From assembly GCA_014621425.1 (NCBI GenBank), contig JAANBB010000372.1, positions 1 through 40,547 on the forward strand: a stretch of 40,547 bases of DNA. The letters run 5' to 3'. Positions 31,940 to 40,547 of this stretch are shown here, in pieces. The notes beneath the pieces were generated by a model. It had not been told where the DNA came from, did not search any database, and saw nothing but the letters and a program-made list of their open reading frames with translations. This stretch comes from Cylindrodendrum hubeiense (Eukaryota; Ascomycota; Sordariomycetes; Hypocreales; Nectriaceae). Positions within the stretch are counted from its first letter, which is position 1. The number at the start of each line of letters is the position of its first letter. Made by a program: the position numbers and the translations under genes.

Positions 31940-33409
31940 ATGGGTCCACCGCGCACTCGCCGCGCTATCAGCGTGAACCCGAGCCGCTTCCAGGAGGGCT
32001 CTATGAACGACCGCACTTCGGCCGCTCCACCAGTCCACTTCCTCGACCGCGAACAGCGGGAAGCCCTAGAGCGCCCCGCTGGGCGGTCGCAGCCCCGGCC
32101 GGTCAGTGATGACTGGGCCGACAAGCAAGTCAAAAAGGGACGGCTGTTGGGCCAGGTCTGGGATGGTGTCCGCGGCCGCCTGGGACTGAAGAGGGAGGCC
32201 GATGAAGACAAGGGCTCGAGGAAGAGGGAGAGGAGCCGCAAGGGAGACAGAGACGAGCATCGCCGGGAGAGGTCGAGAGTGAGGGACAGATCACGGCCGA
32301 GGGAGAGGTCAAGGCCGAGAGAAAGGGAGAGTGAGGACAAGGCGAGAGGGGAAAAGGAAGACAAGTTGAAAGAGGAGAAGCTGAAGGAGGATGCCCAGAA
32401 GGGGGGTGAGATGCCGACCAGGGAAGAAATCCTGGCCAACTATCACCACCTCGTCGCTTCGGGCTTCTTCACCTCTCATGCCATCCAATCGACTCGTCAA
32501 CCTCCTCCTGGTACTTCAGGTGCTACTCAAGCCGGTGCCTCGAGTGCTCGCTTTCCTCCTCGGTCTGCTACACCTCAGCCTCCTCCTCCGCCCCGAGCTC
32601 CCACGCCAGCAACACGCCCAAAATCCTCGTCGTCCAAACCGCAATCGCCATCCAAACAGCGCTCTTCTCACGAACAACCACGGGCCGCAACCTACGACGA
32701 GCTTGTTGCCTCGGGTTTCTTCTCCCCCCCCGCACCCCAATTTGCCCGCAGACCGTCGCCTTCACCTGCTGCTCCTGCTCCAATCGTTCACTCTACCCGC
32801 TCATCCCGCGATTTCCTCCAGCCTCCAGCACCGCGATGGACCTCTCGCGCAGGTTCCCCCAATCCCTCTCGCACGCCATCGCCAATGCCTTCTCCTGCCT
32901 CCTCCCGAGGAACTAAGAGAGCTGCGGACATTGTCTCGGATGACGAAGAGGAGGAGGATCCCGCACACGACCCCCCGACGCCAAAGAAGAGGCTCCGTAA
33001 GTCGGCTTCCCGCGATATCGCCGCCCCTAAGCTTCGAAATGTTGCCTCCCGCCGCGCGCTCGTGCCCCGTCGGAGTGTCTCAGGCCCCCACAGCTCCAGC
33101 CGTGAGTATAACAAGCTCGCACGGCGTGTTCTCGGCCGTCTCCCTGGCGCAAACGCCAGGAGTTCCGTCGAGATGCCTGACCGCCACGGAAGGTCTGCAC
33201 CTAGGCGCTCCGCATCAGGCGAATCGAAGCCGCACCTGCATGAATCCTACTTTCCTCGAGTCCTCCGTGCCCGTAGGAGTGCCGCGGAGGGCCTGAGTGT
33301 TGCCCCGAATGCAAACCGCGGCATTCCCAGGGTCCCTAACATTCCCAAAAAGTTTGTTACTTGCGAGGATCGTGAGAACGGCGCTCCGTATCTCGCTCTC
33401 CACCTATAG
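31940..33409 (+). CDS. Uncharacterised basic, disordered protein with repeated LVASGFF motif
   Basis: A single open exon of 489 codons; I do not recognise a family. The frame is open further upstream, but 31940 is the first good ATG (context ACCAAATGG). Residues 1-85 include an RRAISVNPSRF stretch and SDDWADKQVKKGRLLGQVWDG. Residues about 90-150 are an Arg/Ser/Glu/Asp-rich stretch like the RE/RS tracts of RNA-processing proteins, followed by a Lys/Glu helix. A short motif, TREEILANYHHLVASGFF at about 159 and ATYDELVASGFF at about 250, occurs twice and is each time followed by a Pro-rich linker. An acidic run next to PKKRLRK (about 340-360) looks like a nuclear localisation signal. The C-terminus is basic with SRREL-type patches and ends ENGAPYLALHL. 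A nuclear role is inferred. It is convergent with the Mga2-like gene. Confidence 0.7.
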   Translation: MGPPRTRRAISVNPSRFQEGSMNDRTSAAPPVHFLDREQREALERPAGRSQPRPVSDDWADKQVKKGRLLGQVWDGVRGRLGLKREADEDKGSRKRERSRKGDRDEHRRERSRVRDRSRPRERSRPRERESEDKARGEKEDKLKEEKLKEDAQKGGEMPTREEILANYHHLVASGFFTSHAIQSTRQPPPGTSGATQAGASSARFPPRSATPQPPPPPRAPTPATRPKSSSSKPQSPSKQRSSHEQPRAATYDELVASGFFSPPAPQFARRPSPSPAAPAPIVHSTRSSRDFLQPPAPRWTSRAGSPNPSRTPSPMPSPASSRGTKRAADIVSDDEEEEDPAHDPPTPKKRLRKSASRDIAAPKLRNVASRRALVPRRSVSGPHSSSREYNKLARRVLGRLPGANARSSVEMPDRHGRSAPRRSASGESKPHLHESYFPRVLRARRSAAEGLSVAPNANRGIPRVPNIPKKFVTCEDRENGAPYLALHL

Positions 33410-35013
33410 CCGCCTTCTATGCCACATAGAAGCGTCTTGGTGGGAACCTGCTCGTGTAGCAGGACTCAATCCTCATGGCAATGAGTGGTGGGTATTAAGG
33501 AGAGACATGGAAATGGGATACAACAGGGGCGCAATTGAGATTTTCTGGTCTTCCTTTCTCTGATGACGATGGATGACTCCTCACGCGGTTCACGACTCTT
33601 GTTTTTTTATGACTTCAAAATTGAGATTTTTTGATGTTGGAATGTTGTATGTATACATGTGGGGAATATCCACGATGGCAATGCGGCATGACACTCGATG
33701 CATAATGACCTTTTTGACGTCTCCTTCCTCTTTAGGGGGGACTTGGATTCTGGTTTTCGGGGGGGTTTTGTTTCCTTCCTCTCTTCTCTTTGGGATTTGG
33801 GACGTTTGGGATTCTGGATCTGGGATTGGGGACTCTGGCTCGGTTTCGGGATTTGATTTATTGGTTGCTCGGATTGCTTTGAATTTCTCGTTCTGGTCTG
33901 GGGGAGTGGAGGAATGGAGGGGAGGATACGCTCTGGCCTTGCCTCGTACTCTTCCTTGGTTTGCATTTTAGGGCGGACAGGAATAGAATACTGTGTAGTT
34001 ATCCATGAATTGATTCGTAACATTCGCGAGGATGTTGGATGTGAGTAGTAAACATACACACGGATTCCAAACACACATTATCAGATGTCAATTAACCAAA
34101 CTACCAAATTTGCCTCTTTCTTACTCCTACCCCTCTGTCTTGTAGATCATTCTTCCTCACAGGGGCCGCTCTTGACCTCTGGAAATTACACATTACAATA
34201 CTTTAAACTGTAACAAGGGCTCTATATATGTGATTCGAAGAAACCTGGGACCAGTTGTTGTGGGCCATGGATAAGTTACGGTCAAAACAAGATAGGGTGT
34301 CGTGTATTAGTGTATGTTGGGTTGACTCATGCATCACTGTACAAGTATAGACATGAGGCTCTCATCCGAGGCACAACAACAGCATGACATGACTTCTAGT
34401 CTTCTGTAGCAATGCTATATATACAAATCCGTATGTTTGTGTGAGACCATTCCATTTCCCATCCCGTCCCAATCAATTCCTTCACTCGCCGCCATTTCCA
34501 AGCCAAGAAAACATCAGATCCGCCTCTGAACAATAAAGTCAACGCACCTCTGTCGCCTCCCAAGCTAAACAACCACTTTCTTTGCCGTCATCCGTGTATA
34601 GTAAGGTACCAAACAGTTAATACTTGTCCGCACTCCCAAGAAATAGGCGCCAAAGCGGCCTCAGAACAACAAGTATTAGGGTCGAAGCCTGTAAACCTAG
34701 GCTCGACATAAACCACTGTGTCCACCATCACTGACTCGATCTTCCACTATCGCTCTTAACGTGTTTTCCACCTTTCGCCTTCTCGTTAGGGGTTCAAAAC
34801 AATATCCCTGCGATGAAGACCCCGTTGCTTCTCGCAGGTAAAACGAATGGCCGTCATAATGAAACAAAACTGAAAGAAACAACGCAACATAAAGAACATT
34901 TCATATGCCGTCAAGTGGCTGACAAACAGACCTTAGATCCCTTCGTTACGAACAACAACAAAAGACCTATATCTAGAAAGAAACGAAAAGAAGACACCAT
35001 TATCATAACGCTT
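33410..35013. other. Convergent intergenic spacer
   Basis: About 1.6 kb between two convergent genes, AT-richer than its surroundings and with several T-rich and GGGATTTGGG-type tracts near 33780-33850. It should contain both 3' UTRs. Open frames are short and without similarity. No RNA gene found. Confidence 0.5.
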
Positions 35014-38000
35014 TCAGACCTCAACAACTCGTTCAGGGATGTTTTGTTGGATGAGTTGATGGGTCTTGTCGATGCCACCCTGCCAGAGAGAGCGCGCGAA
35101 TGCCCAAGCGAAGGGAACCATCGAAGGGAAGTAATTGTAGAGCATGATACAGACCATGACTATAAGAAGAGGGATCTGCGGGTGGTTAGCTTGGGGTCAG
35201 GGTTGGAAGGTGAGCGAAACTTACCCAGATGAAGAACAGGTTGCGGTCACTGCCAAGTCTCTTCAGCTTCTCCGCACGTGCTGCCAGGAACTGGTCCTGC
35301 TGCTCCTTTGTGATAGCGTTCTTCCGACCAATCATGAGAACACTCGGTACCGAAGTTCTGGGCTCAACAACCTCGGATGTTGACTGCTGATCGTATCGGC
35401 TAGCGCAGTTCACATCGGCCTCGGCATCATAGGCAGCCTGGATCGCCGATGCTTGCTTCCGGTCGCGCTCTTGTTGAGGGTATAGCTCTTCATATGCGGG
35501 GGGAGCTGCGGGGTTGTTCTCGCCATCCGTGCCGGGACGGGCTCCCAACATGCCCGGCATAAACTGCTGCATCGTTCGCATGAACGGAGTTAACTGCGCC
35601 TGGTAGTCGGGCATCGGAGGGAAGTGCGGCAAGTTCTGGTAGTGCAAAGCCATCGTCTGCTGGAATTGTTGGAACTGCTGTTGGAACTGCTGCAGCGGCT
35701 GTTGCAGTTGATCCCTGAGCGCGGCGGGTGGCGCCATGGTTTGAGTCACCAACTCCTCATCGTCGATGAGCTCGGCCGTCTTCTGGCGATGGAGGCTAGG
35801 TCGATCTTGTCGGAATCCGCTAGGCCGTCTCATTCTCAAATAAGAGTCTTCATCAGGGTCCTCGTCCTCAAAGTCCCCAGAGGTGTACTCTAGGCTCTCC
35901 TCACTAGAGTCGATCGACAGGGGCTCCTCGTGAGTATGAACCTTGCTCATAGGCTCCCACAACGATCGAAGCGATGTAGCACTGCTGGCTCTGCTATGAA
36001 GCGAGGCACCACTGCTGCGGGATCGAATGTGGCGCTCAGAGCGGCGAATGGCGCGGAGCACAGCTCGGGACTGAGCAATGTCGGAGGCAGCGAGCCCAGA
36101 CAAACTTCGGACGGTAGGATCAGCGCCGTGGAGCATCAACCTCCGAACAATCTCGGGGTGGTTGTGGATAGCAGCCAAGTGCAAAGGCGTGAACCCGCCC
36201 TTGTCGCGAGCGTCAGGGTTAGCTCCGCGAACCAAAAGAGCAGCGACAAATCGATGATAGCCAAGCGAGCAGGATAGGTGGAGCATGGTGTGGCCGGTTG
36301 TTCTCTTAAGGTCCAGGCGAGTCCTATGGGTGCTGTCGTCGAGATCGATCAGGTCGAGGCACTTCAGAAGTTGGGACTCCAGATGAGCGTATGGCGCATG
36401 GTTGAACATCTGGCCACCAGATGACGGGCCACCAGATGAACCACCAGTAGAGCCACCACCACCTGACCAGCCAGAGCTACCGTCGTTCAGGATCCTTCGG
36501 GCCAGATCACTAACATCGACCATCTGACCCGACATTTTGTGGCCAAGAACAGACAGCGCAGTCCTGATGAGCTTGTCCTCGTTATCATCGATGTACTTGA
36601 AGATCGGTGGTTGCTTGCCCATGGGGAAGGCTTGAGCCGCCTGCGCAGCCTGGTGCTTGAAGGTAACAGCGACGGCTCCTGCGACAGGCGAAGGAGGCAA
36701 CAAACAGACAAGAGACGACTCGCCCCAGAAAGTGGTGGTCGTCGCCTTCTGCTCACCAAACCAGACCTCGAGGCCTTGGAAGAAGGCAGCACCCAGGACA
36801 GTCACCTCGATTCCTCCAATCTTGGGACCTTCGTTGGGGATGATCTTGTGAATTACTGGTGGCACGCGCGTCTGGTTCAAACCTAGAGGCAACGTGTACA
36901 TGCTACCATTTAGTTGGTTGAACTGGTTCTGTGATGCCGCGCTCACGCTGTTCCTAAGGCCATTTGGACTGGGCGCTCGGCTTGCATGATTCGAGGCAGG
37001 TGCCGAATACAGCTGGGCCATGGCCAAGTTATCCATGCTCGCAGATCGGTTGTTAGTAAAGAAAGCCGGTTGATCATTGCTACTGGGAGTAGGGGGGCCA
37101 GTAGCGAACGGGGCCATGCCATTTTGCTGTCCAAACAAGCCATCCGCCTGCGAAAAGGGATTGAGGTTCGGGGTGAAAGGGGAAGTGGCAGTGTTCATCT
37201 GGGTGCTAGTCGCCTGGGAACCAGGCGAGGGAGAAGTGTCAAGACGAGTCATGGTAAGACCATTTGGCACCCTCGATCCGCTAGCCTTCCTTTTCTTCGA
37301 CATGGGCCCTCCCAAGGTCGGCGAAGGAGGACGAGAGAGTGCTCGGGTTGTACCCCCTGTGGGTGTTGTCTTGCCTGATGATGTGGTAGGGTATAGTGCC
37401 TGGTTGCTCCGTTGTTGCATGCTCGAAAGGTCGCCGCTGGATGGCGACATGCGGAAGTTGCCATTAGGTGTAGGGGGGAGGAGATTATTGTCGATAGATT
37501 GAGGGTTGACAGGAACTGAAGTAGCGACTGGAGCCTCGGGTATCGAGGATTGAGTGGTAAGCTGGGCCATGGGGTGAGTCTTGTGATCATCGGTGATCAT
37601 GATGGGGTTCGACATGGCTTGCGCAACGACTCGGTCCTGGAAATCCTTGATTGTGAAGATGACGTTAAATCCCATCTTCTCGCCGTGGTGCCGGCAGTAA
37701 CAGGCAATGCGCATCGGGGCATCAATCTGCATGGCGCCATTTGGAACAACTGGCTCAGGGCGTCCTGTCGGATCCATAACACCGCTGAGAGGTTGCCACT
37801 CCTTCACTTCTTGGGTGTTGAAGACGATAACGCGGCGCTCCTCGTCCTGGCTCCAGAGCTTCTCCTCATCAGGCTTCTTAATCTTTTTTCGTGCAGCCCG
37901 TTTCCGTTCTCGGGTGATACATCCTGGGCATATTCGCACATCGCCGCCATTTTGGGGGGAGTTCTCCTCATCGTCCATGCTGGGCAGATAACCCTGTGGG

Positions 38001-39286
38001 TGAGACGCAGCTCGGTCTAATGCCTGCTTCTTTCTGCCAGGCCCCTCCATCGCGCTGGTGCAGACCAGTGTGACAAAAAGCTCCAGTGTATCCGGGGTTC
38101 TCTCAGGCGTCGGCTTGGCGAGGAGTTTGGGCTTCGAAATAGTATGAGCGGGGAGATGAAGCTTGGTGACACCTGGGGGAAGAGGAGTAAGAGTCATCTT
38201 GATTGGAATCTGCGTCTCGACACGGGACTTGAGAGGAGTGGGCAGAATTCTGAGCTCGTATCGGCCGGTAAAGTTGTACGCAGGCGGAGTGAGCATCGAC
38301 ATCTGTTGTGGCATCGGCATCGGTTGGTTCATCTGAATGCCAAAATGGAGGGGATTGGGCAGGCCGTCCATGGTGGATGCAGCGCCATCCAACCCGGTTG
38401 GCCAGATAGCGTTACCCAAGCCTCCATTCATGACTCTGGCGAAATCGGGCCCAGCGTTAGGCGAGGGTGAGTTGAATAAAGCTGCGGGCGAGCCGCCGTG
38501 GCTCATTACAATATTAGACATAGGCGACACCTCACGGGATCCGGCCGTCTTCAGTCCATTCATAGAGGAAGATACAGAGTATTGCTTGATTTTTTGTTAA
38601 TATCAAGTCAAGATTGTCTTGAAAGTGTGGGTTTGACTTACCGAGGGGGCCTTGTGGTGGCCTTGAGCGTTCGTCTTGACTCTCTTTGGGGTTGCCTCCG
38701 ACTTCATGGGGCTATTTGTCTTAATAGTAGGCATCTCGGGGGATGCCATGCTAGGTTGGGCGCCATTGGCGGTCTCGGGGCTACTTGAAGCGCTCTCAAA
38801 GTCGAAAGACCGGTCGAGGAAACTCTCGTCCTGATCGAAACCGTAGATGCCGTCGAGTGCGGAGGGGTCGGTATCGCGGCCAAACGTAAAGGCAGCGTCG
38901 TCGTCGGTAAATGGGCCAAACCCCGGGTTACCCCATTCCATCTTGACATCGCCGTCGTCCATCATTACATCGGCGGTGGTAGCGGGTGTCTTGGAGGAGG
39001 TGGAGCTGCCGGTGCGTTTTGAGGAGGCCGACTCGGAGGACGAGTCGTGATAGGAGCCGTTGGGAGAATCGGGAAAGGGACCGGTGGAAAGTTCCTGAGG
39101 TGATAGAAATGCCTTGGGGTCGCTGGCGCCGAGCGACTCTAGGCTCTGGAGGGTATCTGGGCTGTTGGAGAAGTCGAAAAGGTTGTTGGCGCCGAGGTCG
39201 TCATCGGAAAAATCGTTGAATTCGCCGCCCGACATAGCAACGCCAGCGATGAGAGGGCTGCCGGGGCCGGTGGCAGCGGGTGTCAT
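35014..39286 (-). CDS. Mga2/Spt23-type membrane-tethered transcription factor
   Basis: Three exons on the minus strand, 39286-38642, 38584-35225 and 35175-35014, give about 1388 aa. Introns are GTAAGT...CAAG and GTAAGT...CGCAG, 57 and 49 nt. The order is an acidic Ser/Asp-rich N-terminus (activation-like), then a Rel-like region with RYELRILPTPLKSRVETQIP and a Cys/His segment (CPGC, CYCRHH) at about 320-560. An IPT/TIG domain (about 788-880, PVIHKIIPNEGPKIGG) and ankyrin repeats (about 970-1045, GHTMLHLSCSLGYH and GGFTPLHLAAIHNHPEIV) follow, then a Gln-rich stretch near 1180. PPAY lies at about 1242 and a C-terminal helix FFIWIPLLIVMVCIMLYNYF near 1331-1350. In yeast, Spt23 and Mga2 sit in the ER membrane and are released by Rsp5 and the proteasome to activate the OLE1 desaturase. 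The third exon is needed for the membrane anchor. The first ATG in the open frame is 39286; upstream codons open only with GTG. Confidence 0.9.
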
Positions 39287-40547
39287 GACCTGCGGAGCGA
39301 GGGCTGAGATGACCCGGGGGCGCGGTGGTGAAAATAGCAAGTGGGTGAACCAAGGCAATTGGAGTCGGTGTCGCAGATCACAGTTCACAGGTCGGTGTCG
39401 GCGCGGGGGGGTTCGGAGAGCGCCGCGGGACGCATCGACACGAGCAGGTTCGACGAGGGGGTTTGCGACGAGAAACGGAATCGAGTGTGTTCGCAGCGAG
39501 CCCTAGACAGCCATGCTCGACCGGAGAGCAAGCGTCGGGAAAGGCGGGCGGTGATGGATGTTCGAGAGGGAAGACGTGTGGCGTGGCGGTTGGGGCAGAC
39601 GAAGGTGCAAAAGAGGGAACAAGTGCCCCTAGACGCAGGCAAACGCACGCGAACACAGTGGGGACTTGGTGCGGTGGGCAGGTCGGTCAGAGAGTCGAAA
39701 AAAGGACGGTCAAGGTCGCCTGCAAGACGTCGGGCTCCCTGGAAGAAATCGGGGTCCGCTGTGGTCGAGCCGAGCGGATGGTAATTAGGCGGCGGGTGGC
39801 AGACGGTGGTCGGGGGGAGAAAAGAGAGATTTGGATGGCGAGAGGTTGAATCTTGGACTTGGCGAGGAGGCGGGAGCGGTACAGAGTTGAAGGCCAGAGG
39901 CAGAGGCGAGACGAAGGGACGGCGGGTTGGATGCGACGGCGCTGGGCTAGAAGAGTGGAGGTTTTGGCCGGCTTCCTGGAGCGTCTTTCCGTGTCTCTTG
40001 TCTGCTCGCCAGTGGACGTGGGCCGCTGGTACAAACTAGGCCGGGAGGCGTAGGCGTTGGCGTTGGCGTGGGAGAGAGTGTGTGGCAGTCGACTGGGAGC
40101 ACCTGTGTGAGCGTGTGTGTGTCAGTGTGCATGCGTTGTGTGGGCATGGGCTTGTGGGCGTGGCCACGAAGCGGATACTGAGGCTAGCATCCCATTGGCC
40201 GGGTGCAGGTGGTGCGTGGCGGGGATTGGCACTTGGATTAACAGGGCCAAGTACCTGGTACGTACCTCCTCTACGGCGCGGTGCCTTCCAGGTAGGGCAG
40301 GGCCACTGCATCCTCGGAGGCCCGCATTCGGCCCCTGGACAGTGCGGTTGAGCCCCGGCCGGCACGGTCTGTTTGGTGCCCACCACCGCACGCCACACGG
40401 TGCGCATCGGGGCCTCCGCACGTCCCAGGGCCTGGCGTTTCCTCCCCTCTCTGGTCCCTCTTTGGTCCCTCCTGGTTGACCGGGGTCACCTTCCGGCTGC
40501 GAGTGGATTGGCTGATGGGCCCAGGATGGATCCCAATCCGCCCTGAT
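39287..40547. other. Upstream region and leader of the Mga2-like gene
   Basis: About 1.26 kb 5' of the minus-strand Mga2-like gene. The proximal 700 bp read as CT-rich on the coding strand, typical of a long fungal leader. A GGCGTT/GTGTGT-rich tract lies near 40050-40140. Open frames on both strands lack support. Whatever gene lies beyond the right edge is not visible. Confidence 0.5.

Overview
The window looks like nuclear DNA from a filamentous ascomycete (Pezizomycotina, Sordariomycetes, most likely Hypocreales). The evidence is short GT-AG introns of about 50-140 nt, GC-rich genes separated by long pyrimidine-rich leaders, and a gene set that includes VeA, a PREG/Pho80-type cyclin, a fungal opsin-related protein and an Mga2/Spt23-type factor. 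The order is inferred from protein similarity recalled from memory; no search was run. I see no tRNA, rRNA, transposase, reverse transcriptase, CRISPR array or secondary-metabolism core gene.

Layout. 1-3982: no convincing gene; short ACGT-rich repeats near 275-382 and an orphan TATA-like site near 2920. 3983-5102 (+): APC15/Mnd2, an anaphase-promoting complex subunit. 5103-6651: a spacer between convergent genes with two diverged copies of a ~60 bp sequence about 1 kb apart. 6652-11795: four genes on the minus strand, BET1 (ER-Golgi SNARE), CHZ1 (H2A.Z-H2B chaperone), EMC10 (ER membrane complex subunit) and a PREG/Pho80-like cyclin. 11796-13939: a divergent intergenic region. 13940-17092 (+): an armadillo protein of the ARMC8/Vid28/Gid5 type. 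18561-19622 (+): a seven-helix opsin-related protein that lacks the retinal lysine. 19623-28638: about 9 kb with no supportable coding gene, ending in the veA leader and its 5' UTR intron. 28639-30062 (+): velvet regulator VeA. 31940-33409 (+): an unrecognised basic, low-complexity protein. 35014-39286 (-): an Mga2/Spt23-type membrane-tethered transcription factor, convergent with the unknown gene.

The genes do not form one pathway. They are mostly housekeeping (cell cycle, trafficking, chromatin, ER membrane insertion, ubiquitin ligase scaffold) plus environmental regulators (phosphate cyclin, opsin-related protein, VeA, Mga2).

The most notable observation is in veA. The reading frame is stopped by TAG at 30060-30062, but the same frame then continues for 73 sense codons with what reads as the normal VeA C-terminus, ending at TGA 30282-30284. 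This is either a nonsense mutation, a sequencing error, or a readthrough or alternative-isoform signal. All exon structures were worked out by eye from splice signals and frame continuity, without transcript data.
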